This document shows, one piece after another, positions 32,099 to 44,197 of a stretch of 64,000 nt of DNA. The stretch spans positions 3,348,001 through 3,412,000 of the forward strand of contig LR590463.1 in NCBI GenBank assembly GCA_901472405.1, written 5' to 3'. The notes beneath the pieces were generated by a model. That model was not told where the DNA came from. It did not search any database and saw nothing but the letters and a program-made list of their open reading frames with translations. Position 1 is the stretch's first letter, and every line of letters starts with the position of its first letter. Origin of the DNA: Serratia rubidaea (GTDB taxonomy: Bacteria; Pseudomonadota; Gammaproteobacteria; Enterobacterales; Enterobacteriaceae). The translations under genes and the position numbers were made by a program.

Positions 32099-33556
32099 TC
32101 AGAACAGCGGCTGCGCCATCTGCACCAGCGTAATCAGCGGCTGCGGATAGATACCCAGCACCAGCACCAGCGCGGCGGAGATCAGCACCACCACCCCGCC
32201 GGCGGTCAGCGCCCAGTTGCGCGGCGTATCGCGCGACAGCGTTTCCGGCGCGTTGAGGTACAGGCTGACGGTCACGCGCAGGTAGTAGTACAGGCCAATG
32301 GCGCTGCCCACCACCACCGCACCGGTCAGCCACCACAGGTGCGCGCTGACGCCCATCGCGATCACGAAGAACTTACCGATAAAGCCCAGCGTCATCGGAA
32401 TACCGGCCAGCGACAGCATCATCACCGTCATCACCGCCGACAGAATCGGCTTATGCCAGAACAGACCGCGGTAGGAGAACAGCGAGTCCGCATCCGGCCC
32501 GCTGTACGGGCTGGACATCAGGCTGACTACGCCGAAGGCGCCCAGGCTGCTGAACAGATAACCGGCCATATAAACGCCGACGGTTTCCAGCGACAGCTGG
32601 TGCGTCTGCACCGCAATCAGCGCCACCAGCAGGTAGCCCAGGTGAGCGATAGAAGAGTAGCCCAGCAGACGCTTGATATTGGTCTGGCTGATCGCCATCA
32701 GGTTACCGAACAGGATGGAGCAGAAGGCGATAATCGCCAGCACCGTACGCAGCGCTTCGCTGTCGGCCGCCGGCGCGTACAGGAACAGACGCATCACCAC
32801 CGCAAAAATGGCGATTTTGCTGGCGGTGGCCAGGAAGGTGGAAACCGGCGCAGGCGCCCCCTGATACACATCCGGCGTCCACAGCTGGAACGGCACCAGC
32901 GACAGCTTGAAGCCCAGGCCGACGATCATCATGCCCATACCGGCCAGAACCAGCGGCTGGTGCATCATGTTTTCACCGAGGCTCTTGCCGAGGCCGGACA
33001 GCGCCAGCGTGCCGGATTCCGCATACAGCAGCGCCATGCCGAACAGCAGGAAGCTGGAGGCGGCGGCTGACAGCAGCATGTACTTGATGGCCGCTTCCAG
33101 CGGACGCTTCTGGCGGTAGGCGTAGCCCACCAGGCCGAACAGCGGCAGCGAGATCAGCTCAATCCCCAGGAACAGCGAGGCCAGATGGTTGGCGCTCGCC
33201 AGCAGAATGCCGCCCATTGCGGCAATCAGCACCAGCAGATAGAACTCTTCACGGTTGTCCGGATAACCGACCAGCCAAGGATAGGCGAAGGTGCAGGTCG
33301 CCAGACTCGCCAGCAGCACCAGCCCGGTGTAGAACATGGAGTAACCGTCAACCCGCAGCAGCGGGGTAACGTCCATCGGGCCAGCCTGGCCGACAAAGTA
33401 CAGCGAAAGCAGCGCCAGGTTAAGACCGATCACGGTCAGGGTCGCGTTGATAAAGTGGTCGCGTCGCCACGCAATGCCTAGCATCACAACCACCACCGTC
33501 AATCCGACGATCAACAGCGGCAACAGTGCGATCAGTTGTTGAGGAGTTATTGTCAT
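32099..33556 (-). CDS. nuoN: NADH-quinone oxidoreductase subunit N
   Basis: NuoN is one of the three antiporter-like membrane subunits that pump protons in respiratory complex I. The 485-residue product has about 14 helices; the conserved antiporter lysine/glutamate region is visible in [15 protein letters not shown] and [19 protein letters not shown]. It is the last gene of nuoA-N and is followed by a terminator. The frame is clean. Confidence 0.97.
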   Translation of the reverse strand: MTITPQQLIALLPLLIVGLTVVVVMLGIAWRRDHFINATLTVIGLNLALLSLYFVGQAGPMDVTPLLRVDGYSMFYTGLVLLASLATCTFAYPWLVGYPDNREEFYLLVLIAAMGGILLASANHLASLFLGIELISLPLFGLVGYAYRQKRPLEAAIKYMLLSAAASSFLLFGMALLYAESGTLALSGLGKSLGENMMHQPLVLAGMGMMIVGLGFKLSLVPFQLWTPDVYQGAPAPVSTFLATASKIAIFAVVMRLFLYAPAADSEALRTVLAIIAFCSILFGNLMAISQTNIKRLLGYSSIAHLGYLLVALIAVQTHQLSLETVGVYMAGYLFSSLGAFGVVSLMSSPYSGPDADSLFSYRGLFWHKPILSAVMTVMMLSLAGIPMTLGFIGKFFVIAMGVSAHLWWLTGAVVVGSAIGLYYYLRVTVSLYLNAPETLSRDTPRNWALTAGGVVVLISAALVLVLGIYPQPLITLVQMAQPLF

Positions 33557-33562
33557 GGCGAA

Positions 33563-35092
33563 TTACGGCCTTGTTGTTGAAATTGCAGAAACTGACGAAC
33601 CAAACCAGTGTTGCACGTTGCTCATTGCGGCAGCAGAGGTATCCAGAATCGGCTGCGGATACACGCCCAGCAGCACCAGCAGTACCACCAGCAGCAGAAT
33701 GATGAACAGTTCGCGTGCGGTCATGCCCGGCAACGGCTGGTCAGATTTTGGCGTGCCGTAATAGGCGCGCTGCATCATGATCAGCGAGTAAACCGAAGCA
33801 AACACCAGACCGAAGGTAGAGATCACGGTGATCACCGGCACCACCTGGAAGCTGCCGAACAGGATCATAAATTCGCCGACGAAGTTACCGGTGCCCGGCA
33901 TCCCCAGCGTAGCGACCGCGAAGAACAGCGACAGCGCGGGAATGTATTTGATACGTCCCCACAGACCGCCCATCTGGCGCATATCACGGGTATGCAGACG
34001 CTCATACAGCTGGCCGCAGATAATGAACATACCGGCCGCGGACAGGCCGTGCGCAATCATCTGAATCACCGCGCCCTGGTAAGCCAGCTGGCTGCCGGTG
34101 TAGATGGCAATCAGCACGAAGCCCATGTGGGACACCGAGGTGTAAGCGATCAGGCGCTTGATATCGGTCTGCGCGAACGCCATCCAGGCGCCGTAGAAGA
34201 TGCCGATAACGCCCAGCCACATGGCGATCGGTGCAAACTCGGCGGAGGTTTCCGGGAACAGCGGCAGGCTGAAACGCAGCAGGCCGTAGGCCGCGGTTTT
34301 CAACAGAATGCCCGCGAGGTCAACGGAACCGGCGGTCGGCGCCTGGCTGTGCGCGTCCGGCAGCCAGCCATGCAGCGGCACCACCGGCATTTTCACCGCA
34401 AAGGCGATGAAGAAGCCCAGCATCAGCAGGTATTCCACGTTGTGCGACATCGGCGTTTTCAGCAGATCTTCATAGCTGAAGGTCCAGACGCCGGTGGCGT
34501 TGTAGTGCACGAAGACCAGGCCCAGAATCGCAATCAGCATCACCAGACCGCTGGCCTGGGTATAGATGAAGAACTTGGTGGCCGCGGTGATGCGGGTTTT
34601 ACCGTCCGACGCCTTGTGGCCCCACAGCGCGATCAGGAAGTACATCGGCACCAACATCATTTCCCAGAAGAAGAAGAACAGGAACATGTCGATAGCGAGG
34701 AACACGCCGATAACACCGCCCAGGATCCACAGCAGGTTCAGGTGGAAGAACCCCTGATACTTCTGAATTTCACGCCAGGAACAGAGGATCGCCAGCACGC
34801 CCAGCAGGCCGGTCAGCACCACCATCAGCAGCGACAGACCGTCCAGCGCCAGGTGAATGTTGATGCCGAAGCGCGGGATCCACGAGCGCAGGTACTCTTC
34901 CTGCCACTGCGGAATGCCCTGCGGCGTGGTCAAGGTATAGCCGCCCTGCAGCCACAGTTGCAGCGAGAGCGCCAGTGTCAGCCCCATTGTAATCAACGCG
35001 ATCCAGCGCGGCACCTTGGTGCCGAAACGCTCGAACTGCCAGCTCAGCAGGCCGCCGATAAAGGGGATAAGAATTAGCCAAGGTAATAGCAT
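33563..35092 (-). CDS. nuoM: NADH-quinone oxidoreductase subunit M
   Basis: NuoM is the second antiporter-like proton-pumping subunit of complex I. The 509-residue length is standard. The conserved glutamate is in FFFWEMMLVPMYFLIALWG, and the lysine block in AVKMPVVPLHGWLPDAHSQA. It lies 6 bp before nuoN and 89 bp after nuoL. The frame is clean. Confidence 0.97.
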   Translation of the reverse strand: MLLPWLILIPFIGGLLSWQFERFGTKVPRWIALITMGLTLALSLQLWLQGGYTLTTPQGIPQWQEEYLRSWIPRFGINIHLALDGLSLLMVVLTGLLGVLAILCSWREIQKYQGFFHLNLLWILGGVIGVFLAIDMFLFFFFWEMMLVPMYFLIALWGHKASDGKTRITAATKFFIYTQASGLVMLIAILGLVFVHYNATGVWTFSYEDLLKTPMSHNVEYLLMLGFFIAFAVKMPVVPLHGWLPDAHSQAPTAGSVDLAGILLKTAAYGLLRFSLPLFPETSAEFAPIAMWLGVIGIFYGAWMAFAQTDIKRLIAYTSVSHMGFVLIAIYTGSQLAYQGAVIQMIAHGLSAAGMFIICGQLYERLHTRDMRQMGGLWGRIKYIPALSLFFAVATLGMPGTGNFVGEFMILFGSFQVVPVITVISTFGLVFASVYSLIMMQRAYYGTPKSDQPLPGMTARELFIILLLVVLLVLLGVYPQPILDTSAAAMSNVQHWFGSSVSAISTTRP

Positions 35093-35181
35093 GGCGTTTT
35101 GTGTCCCTAATATGAATAATCTAAAACATTTATCTGGCCCTTGAGCATCAAGGGCCGAACCCGAAATTACGTCTGTTTAAA

Positions 35182-37045
35182 TTATTCAGTTAAACCAAAA
35201 ATCAACAGCGCCAATACGACCACTGCACCCACACCCATAGACGCGATATACCAGCGCACCTGTCCGTTTTCACTGACCGTCAGACCGCGGTTGCCCCAGC
35301 GGGAGAACACCGCCGGAATGTTCATCAGGCTGTTCAGCGGATCGCTTTGCAGCAGACGCGCGACGCCCAGATAAGGTTTGACGAACACTTTGTCATACAG
35401 CCAGTCGAAGCCCCAGGCATGGAACCACCAGGTCGAGAAGAAACGGCCCGGCGCGCTGGCGGCCACGCTGCTGACCAGGCGACGTTTGGCCCAGCCACAG
35501 CGCCGCAGCCAGCAGAATGCCGATAACCGCCACCACACCGGAGGTGATTTCAAGCTGCAGCACGCTGCCGTGCGCCAGTTCGGTCGTCGCCGGCAGTACG
35601 CCCTGCAGCGGCGGCACAATCATCGCGCCGACGAAGGTGGACAGCACCAGCAGAACCAGCAGCGGCAGATGGTGAGTGATGCCCTTGCCCGCATGCGCTT
35701 TAATCTGCTCTTTACCGTGGAACACGATGAAGATCATGCGGAAGGTATACAGTGAGGTCATAAACGCGCCGACCAGACCGGCGATCATCAGGTTGATATG
35801 GCCGTTGGCCATCGCCCCGGCCAGGATCTCATCCTTACTGAAGAAGCCGGCGGTCAACAGCGGCAGCGCCGACAGCGCCGCGCCGCCCACCAGGAAGCAG
35901 ACGTACACCAGCGGAATGCTCTTACGCAGGCCGCCCATCTTGAAGATGTTCTGCTCGTGGTGGCAGGCCAGGATCACCGAACCGGACGACAGGAACAGCA
36001 GCGCCTTGAAGAACGCGTGGGTCATCAGGTGGAAGATCGCCGCGTCCCCAGGCCTGTACGCCCAGCGCCAGGAACATATAGCCGATCTGGCTCATGGTGG
36101 AGTAGGCCAGCACGCGTTTGATGTCGGTCTGCACCAGCGCGGCGAAGCCGGCCAGCAGCAGGGTTACCGCACCGACGATGCCCACCAGGTTCAGCACTTC
36201 CGGCGCCATCAGGAACAGGCCGTGCGTACGGGCAATCAGGTAGACGCCCGCGGTCACCATGGTGGCGGCGTGGATCAGCGCCGATACCGGCGTCGGGCCG
36301 GCCATCGCGTCCGCCAGCCAGGTCTGCAGCGGCAGCTGCGCCGATTTACCGACCCGCGCCGCCCAGCAGCATCAGGGTCGCCCAGGTAATGGCGGTGTCG
36401 CCCATCGCCAGTTTCTGCGGCGCCAGCACCAATCAGCTCGCGGAAGTTCAGCGTGCCCAGTTCGTGGTACAGGATAAACAGCGCAAAGGCCAGGAACACG
36501 TCGCCCACGCGGGTAACGATAAAGGCTTTCATCGCCGCCGCGCCGTTGGCCGGATCTTTGTAGTAGAAGCCGATCAGCAGGTAGCTGCACAGGCCCACGC
36601 CTTCCCAACCCAGGTACATCAGCAGCAGGTTGTCCGCCAGTACCAGAAACCACCATGCTGGCGATAAACAGGTTGGTGTAGGCGAAGAAGCGCGAGTAGC
36701 CCTCTTCACCGCGCATGTACCAGGAGGCGAACCATGTGGGATGGAAGAAGCCCGACGCCGGTGACCACCGACAGCATGGTCAGCGACAGGCCGTCAGCAC
36801 CAGCGTCACGTCGATGTTGAAGTTGCCGACGTCATCCAGGTCCACAGGTGCTGCTCAAACAGCTGTACGCCGGCGGCTTTCTGGCTGAAGAAATCCAGCG
36901 CCGCATAAAGGGTGACTACCGCCGCCAGGCCGATAGAACTGACGCCGACGTCGCCGCCGTATTTTCAGACCAGCGGCCGCGGGGAGAACGCCAGCAGCAG
37001 GAACCCGATCAGCGGCAGCAGAATAGTTAAATATAATAGGTTCAT
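35182..37045 (-). CDS. nuoL: NADH-quinone oxidoreductase subunit L (frame broken about thirteen times)
   Basis: NuoL is the distal antiporter-like subunit of complex I, with the long lateral helix. Joined across frames it matches E. coli NuoL from [15 protein letters not shown] to the C-terminal [18 protein letters not shown] (about 614 residues), including [18 protein letters not shown] and [20 protein letters not shown]. Extra bases lie at 36981-36984, 36751-36753, 36743-36744, 36738-36740, 36732-36733, 36647-36649, ~36430, 36353-36355, 36046-36049 and 35488-35489; missing bases near 36950, 36833 and 36795. Four errors fall within ~25 bp. The start at 37045 overlaps nuoK by four bases (ATGA). 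The flanking nuo genes are mostly clean, so this is probably poor sequence, not a true pseudogene. Confidence 0.9.
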
Positions 37046-37344
37046 CCGCGCATCTCACTGACAGTATCAATATTCAGGGTATGACGACGACGATAGAGCT
37101 GCAGCAACAGCGCCAGGCCGATACTGGCCTCCGCCGCCGCCAGGCTGATGGCCAGGATATACATCACCTGCCCGTCCGCCTGACCCCAGTAGCTTCCCGC
37201 CACGATAAACGCCAACGCCGCGGCGTTGATCATCACTTCCAGACTGATCAGCATAAACAGCAGGTTACGACGGATCAGCAACCCGGTCAGCCCGAGTACG
37301 AACAGAATCGCCGCCAGAATCAGCCCATGTTGAAGAGGGATCAT
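37042..37344 (-). CDS. nuoK: NADH-quinone oxidoreductase subunit K
   Basis: NuoK is a 100-residue, three-helix subunit of the proton channel at the complex I membrane arm. The conserved intramembrane glutamates are in [13 protein letters not shown] and [13 protein letters not shown]. It overlaps nuoJ and nuoL by four bases on each side. The frame is clean. Confidence 0.97.
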   Translation of the reverse strand: MIPLQHGLILAAILFVLGLTGLLIRRNLLFMLISLEVMINAAALAFIVAGSYWGQADGQVMYILAISLAAAEASIGLALLLQLYRRRHTLNIDTVSEMRG

Positions 37345-37899
37345 GCTTGCTCCTCCGATTTTCTTTTCGCCATTTCGCTGCTCGCCGGGGCGCTGCTCAG
37401 CACTTCGCCCGGCTTGTGCTCACGGCCAATATGGAAGGCAACCACCAGACCGGCCAGCAGCAGCATTGAAGCCAGCTCCACCGCCAGGACGTAAGGGCCG
37501 AACAGGCTGATGCCGACCGCCTTGGCGTCGACCATCTCGCCGCTGATCCCCTGGTCGGAGACGCTGCGGATGGCGATAACCAGCACCACCAGCAACACCA
37601 GCGACATCAGGCCGGGGCAAATCCACACCGACGGCTTCAGCCATTCGCGCTCCTGCTGCTGCACCGCGTTGCGAGGTTCAGCATCATCACCACGAAGACG
37701 AACAGCACCATAATGGCGCCGGCGTAGACGATGATTTCCAGCGCGGCGGCAAAATAGGCGCCCAGTGAGAAAAAGACTGCCGAGATCGCCAACAGTGAGA
37801 CGATTAATACAGCAGCGCATGCACAGGATTGGTATGCGAAATCACGCGAAGCGTCGCGAGAATCGCAATCAAACCTGCCAGATAAAATGCAATTTCCAT
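37341..37899 (-). CDS. nuoJ: NADH-quinone oxidoreductase subunit J (two frameshifts)
   Basis: NuoJ is a five-helix membrane subunit of complex I. Frame-corrected, it has ~186 residues (E. coli 184). The N-terminus reads [20 protein letters not shown], followed by [20 protein letters not shown]; the conserved [20 protein letters not shown] is present, and the C-terminal part reads [20 protein letters not shown]. One base is missing near 37807 (tattta read as tatta) and one near 37674 (ctcggc read as ctcgc). The ATG at 37899 has ggag upstream. Confidence 0.93.
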
Positions 37900-37912
37900 G
37901 CTTGCTGGCTCC

Positions 37913-38455
37913 TTACGGCAACAGGCTTTTCACGTCGATCGGCTTGGCTTCGTTTTCGGCTTCGCCTTTCGCTTTGCCGTCGATCGCCATACCGGCCATC
38001 CGGTAGAAGTTATATTCCGGATATTTACCCGGGCCCGAGATCAACAGATCTTCTTTCTCATACACCAGATCCTGGCGCTTGAACTCGCCCAGTTCGAAAT
38101 CCGGCGTCAGCTGGATTGCGGTGGTCGGGCAGGCTTCTTCGCACAGGCCGCAGAAAATGCAGCGCGAGAAGTTGATGCGGAAGAACTCCGGATACCAGCG
38201 GCCGTCTTTCTGCTCTGCCTTTTGCAGCGAAATACAGCCGACCGGGCAGGCAACCGCACACAGGTTACAGGCAACGCAGCGCTCTTCGCCGTCCGGATCG
38301 CGCGTCAGCACGATGCGGCCACGGTAGCGCGGCGGCAGGTAAACCTCTTCTTCCGGATACATCCGGGTTTCGCGTTTGGCGAAGGCGTGCATGCCAATCA
38401 TCCAAATACTGCGTACCTGGGTGCCGAAACCAACCACTAACTCTTTCAATGTCAT
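37913..38455 (-). CDS. nuoI: NADH-quinone oxidoreductase subunit I
   Basis: NuoI carries iron-sulfur clusters N6a and N6b next to the quinone site of complex I. The 180-residue product has two CxxCxxCxxxCP motifs: [18 protein letters not shown] and [18 protein letters not shown]. It lies 14 bp downstream of nuoH and 13 bp before nuoJ. The frame is clean. Confidence 0.97.
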   Translation of the reverse strand: MTLKELVVGFGTQVRSIWMIGMHAFAKRETRMYPEEEVYLPPRYRGRIVLTRDPDGEERCVACNLCAVACPVGCISLQKAEQKDGRWYPEFFRINFSRCIFCGLCEEACPTTAIQLTPDFELGEFKRQDLVYEKEDLLISGPGKYPEYNFYRMAGMAIDGKAKGEAENEAKPIDVKSLLP

Positions 38456-38469
38456 GGTTTATTCACCCC

Positions 38470-39445
38470 TTATTGAGCGTTGTACAAAATAACTGCGGCG
38501 GTCGCCAGCAGGTTCAGCAGCGTCAGCGGCAGGCAGACTTTCCAGCCGAATGACATCACCTGGTCATAGCGCGGACGCGGCAGCGCGGCGCGGATCAGGA
38601 TGAACATCATCATGAAGAAGGCCGTTTTCAGCGCGAACCAGATGAACGGCGGCAGGAATGGCCCCTGCCAACCGCCGAAGAACAACGTCACAATCAGGGC
38701 GGAAACGGTCACGATGCCGATATATTCCCCCACGAAGAACAGACCGAATTTCATACCGGAATATTCAATGTGGTAGCCGTCGGCCAGCTCCTGCTCCGCT
38801 TCCGGCTGGTCAAACGGGTGACGGTGACACACCGCCACGCCGGCAATCGCAAAGGTCACGAAACCAAAGAATTGCGGGATGACATTCCAGACGTGAGCCT
38901 GTGATTCAACGATGTCCTGCATGTTGAATGAACCCGCCTGCGCCACAACCCCCATCAGCGACAGGCCGATGAACACTTCGTAGCTCAGGGTTTGCGCCGA
39001 GGCACGCATCGCCCCAACAGCGAGTATTTGTTGTTGCTCGACCAGCCGGCGAACAGCACGGCGTATACCGCCAGGCCGGCCAGCATCAGGAAGAACAGAA
39101 TACCGATGTTGAGATCGGCCACCGCCCAGGTCGGGCTGACCGGAACGATGGCGAATGCCAGCAGCAAGGAAGTAAAGGCGATCATCGGCGCCAGGGTGAA
39201 GATCACCCGGTCGGAGAAGGTCGGAACCCAGTCTTCCTTAAAGAACATTTTGATCATGTCGGCGACCAGCTGCAGCGAGCCGCCCAGCCGACACGGTTTG
39301 GCCCGTAACGGTTCTGGAACAGGCCGAGCAGACGGCGTTCGCCGAAGCTCATGAACGCCCCGCAGGCGACCACGACCAGCAGGATCACGACCGCTTTCAA
39401 CACGGCGATCAATATTTCGATCACCTCAGGGGTAAACCAGCTCAT
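38470..39445 (-). CDS. nuoH: NADH-quinone oxidoreductase subunit H (two frameshifts)
   Basis: NuoH is the eight-helix membrane subunit that forms the quinone chamber with NuoB and NuoD. Frame-corrected it is ~325 residues. Landmarks are [40 protein letters not shown], and the loop [20 protein letters not shown]. One G is missing at 39283-39285 (RVGW then [15 protein letters not shown]) and one at 39012-39015 (KYSLLG then AMRASAQTL). It overlaps nuoG by four bases. Confidence 0.94.
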
Positions 39446-42177
39446 CGTGCCGCCTCCCGCAGATTTTCAACCTTCGCACCCGCCAGCACCGGCGGGATCC
39501 CTGGCAAGCCGAGCGGCAAACCAACCTGGCCCTGGGTCAGGGTTTCACTCAGGCGCACCGGCAGACGCAGCGTCTGGCCCGCACAGCTGAACTCCACCAA
39601 TGCCCCTTCGTTAACGCCCAGACGCGCGGCGTCGGCCGGGTTAACCATCGCATAGGCCGCCGGCATACGCTGCTGGATCACCTCGGAGCGCTGCGACATT
39701 TCGTCGCTGCCGAACAGGTGGTAATACGGCGCCACCTGCCAGCCTTCCGCACGGAATGCGGCCGGCACGTTGGCGAAGTAGCCGAGGCTGCCCTCCCCTG
39801 CTTCGATCAGGCGCACGCCCGGATCGCCGTGACGCAGCTTGCCCCCGACCTCGGCCTGGAATTTGTTCCACGCCTGCGGTGAGTTCCAGCCTGGCGACCA
39901 GGCGAACGGGATCTGCTGGCGGTCGGCCAGCGGGCTGTTGTTCCCTTCCATGGAGAAGGCGAACATGGTGTCTTTATCCTGCGGCTGACGCGGTTCGTGC
40001 ACGCTGATATTGGCGCGCATCGCGGTGCGGCCGCTGTAACGGTGCGGTGAACGCGCCAGTTTCTGCCCACGGATGCGGAAGCTGGCGTCCGGCGCGGCAT
40101 CCTTGATGCCCTGCAGCTGCGGCAGCGCCTCGACGCAGGCTTCGATCACGTCGTCAAGCTGGGTCCAGTCCACGTGGCGGCTGGTGTAGGTGGAGTGCAG
40201 CGAGTGCATCCAGCGCCAGCTCTCCAGAATTTCCGTCCGCACGTTGTTTTTGGCGTCGTCGTAGTAAGCCGGATCGTACACCTGGAAGAAGCGCTGCGCG
40301 CGGCCTTCCTGGTTAACCAGCGTACCGTCGCTTTCGGCAAAGCTGGCGGCTGACAGAATCAGGCTGGCTTTATCCATAATCGCGGTGCGCTGATGATCGG
40401 CCACGATCAGGTTGCTGACCTTGGCGAGTGCGGCGTCGATCTTGTCCGCCGCGGCGTGACGGTACAGATCGTTCTCCATCACGATGGCGGTGTCGGCCTG
40501 GCCGCTCGCCAGCTGTTCCAGCGCGCGATCGAGCGAACCGCCGCCGATCATCGCCAGACCCAGGCTGTTGGCGGCGCCGGCCACCAGGGTGATGCCCACC
40601 TCGGAACCACGGCCCTTCAGCGCGGTGGCGATGTTGGCCGCCGCTTCGATCATCGCTTCGCTGCCGGCGCTGCTGCCGGTCACGATCAGCGGTTTACGCG
40701 CGCCGGTCAGCGCCTGCACGATAATATCGACTTTCTTGTGCAGATCGTCCGTCAGGCCGTCAACCGCCGGCGAAGCCGCGTCCAGCGCGTGCGCGATGGC
40801 GAAGCCGAGGCGCGCCTGCTCATCCACCGGTGCACGGTAGTTCCAGGCGGCGATATCATCCAGACGGGTGCTGTCGACGTTGGTGACGAACAGCGGGTAT
40901 TTGGCATGCTGGCCGATGTTCTGCACCGCCGCGATCTGCCAGTCGGCCACGCGCTGCGCCGCCGCCATCGCCCGGGCTTTGCCTTTCACCGCCTGACGCA
41001 CCGACAGCGCAATGCGCGCGCCGGTCTGCGTCAGGTCTTCGCCCAGCACCAGCACCGCGTCGTACTCTTCGATTTCACGCAGCGCCGGCGTATGTACGCC
41101 GCTGTTTTTCAGCACGTTGAGCATCAGTTCCAGACGCTGCTGTTCCGCCTGCGCGATACCGGTATAGAAGTTCTCGGCGCCGACCAGCTCACGCAGCGCG
41201 AAGTTGCTTTCCAGGCTGGCGCGCGGCGAGCCGATGCCGATGGTTTTCTTGGCCTGGCGCAGAATATCCGCCGCCCCTTCCATCGCCTGTTCGGCGTTCA
41301 GCGCAATCCAGTCATTGCCGCGCAGCTGCTGCGGCTGACGCGGACGATCCTTCAGGTTGACGTAGCCATAGCCGAAGCGGCCGCGGTCGCACAGGAAGTA
41401 GTGGTTTACGCTGCCGTTGTAACGGTTTTCGATACGGCGCAGCTCGCCATAGCGCTCGCCCGGGCTGGTGTTACAGCCGATGCTGCACTGCTGGCAGATG
41501 CTTGGCGCAAACTGCATGTCCCACTTACGGTTGTAGCGTTCGGAGTGGGTTTTGTCGGTAAAGACGCCGGTCGGGCACACTTCCACCAGGTTGCCGGAGA
41601 ACTCGCTTTCCAGCGTGCCGCTTTCCGGGCGGCCGAAGTAGACGTTGTCGTGCGCGCCGTAGACACCGAAATCGGTGCCGTCGGCATAGTCTTTGTAGTA
41701 ACGCACGCAGCGGTAGCAGGCGATGCAGCGGTTCATCTCATGGGAGATAAACGGCCCCAGCTCCTGGTTCTGGTGGGTGCGTTTGGTGAAGCGGTAGCGG
41801 CGGAAGCTGTGGCCGGTCATTACCGTCATATCCTGCAAATGACAGTTGCCGCCCTCTTCACACACCGGACAGTCGTGCGGGTGGTTGGTCATCAGCCACT
41901 CAACCACGCTTTCGCGGAACTGTTTGGCTTCGTCGTCATCGATGGAGATAAAGGTGCCATCAGACGCCGGCGTCATACAGGACATCACCAAACGGCCGCG
42001 CGTGTCTTCCGCGTTTTGGTACTGCTTAACCGCACATTGGCGGCAAGCGCCGACGCTTCCCAGCGCCGGGTGCCAGCAAAAGTAAGGAATATCGAGGCCG
42101 AGGGAGAGACAGGCCTGCAACAGGTTGTCTGCTCCGTCAACGTCGTATTCTTTGCCGTCTACATGAATCGTAGCCAT
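39442..42177 (-). CDS. nuoG: NADH-quinone oxidoreductase subunit G
   Basis: NuoG is the large iron-sulfur subunit of the complex I peripheral arm. The ~911-residue product starts with a [2Fe-2S] ferredoxin domain ([15 protein letters not shown]), then a His/Cys cluster region ([18 protein letters not shown]), a CxxCxxC block ([11 protein letters not shown]), the extra N7 cluster motif ([11 protein letters not shown]) and a molybdopterin-oxidoreductase-like C-terminal domain. Compared with E. coli there is a short insertion around [17 protein letters not shown]. The start at 42177 fits family N-termini; ATG 42186 would add three residues. The frame is clean over 2.7 kb. Confidence 0.97.
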   Translation of the reverse strand: MATIHVDGKEYDVDGADNLLQACLSLGLDIPYFCWHPALGSVGACRQCAVKQYQNAEDTRGRLVMSCMTPASDGTFISIDDDEAKQFRESVVEWLMTNHPHDCPVCEEGGNCHLQDMTVMTGHSFRRYRFTKRTHQNQELGPFISHEMNRCIACYRCVRYYKDYADGTDFGVYGAHDNVYFGRPESGTLESEFSGNLVEVCPTGVFTDKTHSERYNRKWDMQFAPSICQQCSIGCNTSPGERYGELRRIENRYNGSVNHYFLCDRGRFGYGYVNLKDRPRQPQQLRGNDWIALNAEQAMEGAADILRQAKKTIGIGSPRASLESNFALRELVGAENFYTGIAQAEQQRLELMLNVLKNSGVHTPALREIEEYDAVLVLGEDLTQTGARIALSVRQAVKGKARAMAAAQRVADWQIAAVQNIGQHAKYPLFVTNVDSTRLDDIAAWNYRAPVDEQARLGFAIAHALDAASPAVDGLTDDLHKKVDIIVQALTGARKPLIVTGSSAGSEAMIEAAANIATALKGRGSEVGITLVAGAANSLGLAMIGGGSLDRALEQLASGQADTAIVMENDLYRHAAADKIDAALAKVSNLIVADHQRTAIMDKASLILSAASFAESDGTLVNQEGRAQRFFQVYDPAYYDDAKNNVRTEILESWRWMHSLHSTYTSRHVDWTQLDDVIEACVEALPQLQGIKDAAPDASFRIRGQKLARSPHRYSGRTAMRANISVHEPRQPQDKDTMFAFSMEGNNSPLADRQQIPFAWSPGWNSPQAWNKFQAEVGGKLRHGDPGVRLIEAGEGSLGYFANVPAAFRAEGWQVAPYYHLFGSDEMSQRSEVIQQRMPAAYAMVNPADAARLGVNEGALVEFSCAGQTLRLPVRLSETLTQGQVGLPLGLPGIPPVLAGAKVENLREAAR

Positions 42178-42300
42178 AGTCAGCATGCTTCCAAATGGCC
42201 TGCTTTGCGGCAGGCGTTAATCAAAAATTCTGTTATCCCGCGTATTTTCCGGCGGCGCCATGAGTGGCCGTCCGCGAAATACGCCGGGCTAAAAGCGGGC

Positions 42301-43647
42301 TTACCAGCGTTGCTTCAACAAGTTGTTGGCCTGAATACCGCCGATGGCATGCGCATTGCTGAAATGCTGTACGGCGATACCGGCTTCAAACTCGTCACGG
42401 AAATATTTAATTGCGCTTTGCAGCGGCTCTACGGCGCCCGGCGCGTGTGCGCAGAAGGTTTTACCCGGGCCAAGGAAGCGGCACAGCTGTTCCAGGGTTT
42501 CAATATCCCCCCGGCTGCCCTTCGCCTTTTTCCAGCGCACGCAGGATTTTCACGCTCCACGGCAGGCCGTCGCGGCACGGCGTACACCAGCCGCAGGACT
42601 CGCGTGCGAAGAACTCTTCCAGGTTGCGCACCAGGGAAACCATGCCGATTTCGTGGTCCACCGCCATCGCCAGCGCGGTGCCCAGACGGCTGCCGGCCTT
42701 GCCGATCGCGCCGTATTCCATCGGCAGATCGAGGTGGTCGGCGGTCAGGAAGTCGGTCCCCGCCCCGCCCGGCTGCCAGGCTTTGAATTTCAGGCCGTCG
42801 CGCATGCCGCCGGCGTAATCTTCCAGAATTTCGCGTGCGGTGGTGCCGAACGGCAGCTCCCAGACGCCCGGGTTTTTCACCCGGCCGGAGAAGCCCATCA
42901 GCTTGGTGCCTTTGTCTTCGCTGCCGGAAATGCCGGTGTACCACTCCACGCCGTTGGCCAGAATCGCCGGCACGTTGCACAGCGTTTCCACGTTGTTAAC
43001 GCAGGTCGGCTTGCCCCAGACGCCGGCGGAGGCCGGAATGGCGGCTTGGAGCGCGGGTTGGCGCGGCGGCCTTCCAGCGAGTTGATCAGCGCCGTCTCTT
43101 CACCGCAGATATAGCGGCCGGCGCCGGTGTGGACGAACAGCTCGAAATCGAAGCCGCTGCCCATAATGTTTTTACCCAGATAGCCCGCTTCGGTGGCTTC
43201 GGCGATGGCGCGGCGCAGACGCTCCGCCGCCTCGACGTATTCGCCGCGCAGGAAGATGTAGCCGCGGTAAGCCTTGAGCGCAAAGGCGGAGATCAGCATG
43301 CCTTCCACCAGCAGGTGCGGCAGCTGCTCCATCAGCAGGCGGTCCTTATAGGTGCCCGGCTCCATCTCATCGGCGTTGCACAGCAGGTAGCGGATGTTCA
43401 TGGATTCGTCTTTCGGCATCAGGCTCCACTTCAGACCGGTGGAGAAGCCCGCGCCGCCGCGCCCTTTCAGGCCGGAGTCTTTGACCAGGCTGACGATTTC
43501 ATCCGGCGCCATGCCTTTGATGGCCTTTTCCGCTCCCGCGTAGCCGTTTTTGCTGCGGTATTCATCCAGCCACACCGGCTGTTTGTCGTCGCGCAAACGC
43601 CAGGTCAACGGATGCATCTCGGGAGTGCGTACAATGTCTTTGATCAT
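42301..43647 (-). CDS. nuoF: NADH-quinone oxidoreductase subunit F (two frameshifts)
   Basis: NuoF binds NADH, FMN and cluster N3, the electron entry point of complex I. The ~448-residue product has the NADH/FMN motif [17 protein letters not shown], the FMN block [32 protein letters not shown], and the cluster motif [12 protein letters not shown]. One base is missing at 43037-43038 (PPF then PASAGVWGK), and one C is extra in a six-C run at 42507-42512 (EGQPG then [12 protein letters not shown]). It overlaps nuoE by four bases. Confidence 0.95.
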
Positions 43648-44195
43648 TGGTACTGCTCCAGCAGATTATCGATATCTTCCGGCTTCAGCTGACTGTGAGT
43701 GTCCTCATCAATCATCATGGTCGGCCCTTTGTCGCAGTTGCCCAGACAGCAGGTCGGCAGCAGCGTGAAACGGCCATCGCCGGTGGTTTGACCCGGCTTG
43801 ATGTTCAGCTTCTTCTCAATCGCGGCCTGAATGCCCTGGTAACCGGTGATGTGACATACCACGCTGTCACAGTAGCGAATCACGTGACGTCCTACCGGCT
43901 GACGGAAAATCTGGCTGTAGAACGTGGCAACGCCTTCTACGTCGCTGGCAGGAATGCCCAGCACTTCCGCGATGGCATAAATCGCCCCATCCGGTACCCA
44001 GCCGCGCTGCTTCTGCACAATTTTCAGCGCTTCAATGGAAGCGGCGCGCGGATCTTCGTAATGGTGCTTTTCATGCTCAATCGCATCACGCTCCGCTGCA
44101 CTCAGCTCAAACGCCTCAACGCCGCTCGCTGGCGCGGCCGCGTCGACAGGTTCAGGCACATGGTGACTCACGTGATTATCTTTTTGATCATGCAT
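43644..44195 (-). CDS. nuoE: NADH-quinone oxidoreductase subunit E
   Basis: NuoE is a thioredoxin-like [2Fe-2S] protein (cluster N1a) of the complex I NADH-oxidising module. The 183-residue product has the cluster ligands in [12 protein letters not shown] and [18 protein letters not shown]. The first ~30 residues are variable and histidine/proline rich. It begins 2 bp after nuoCD ends. The frame is clean. Confidence 0.97.
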   Translation of the reverse strand: MHDQKDNHVSHHVPEPVDAAAPASGVEAFELSAAERDAIEHEKHHYEDPRAASIEALKIVQKQRGWVPDGAIYAIAEVLGIPASDVEGVATFYSQIFRQPVGRHVIRYCDSVVCHITGYQGIQAAIEKKLNIKPGQTTGDGRFTLLPTCCLGNCDKGPTMMIDEDTHSQLKPEDIDNLLEQYQ

Positions 44196-44197
44196 AG

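Noticed and set aside
40393-42786. 797-codon open frame antisense to nuoG and nuoF
   Set aside because: Crosses two conserved genes on the other strand; no recognisable protein.
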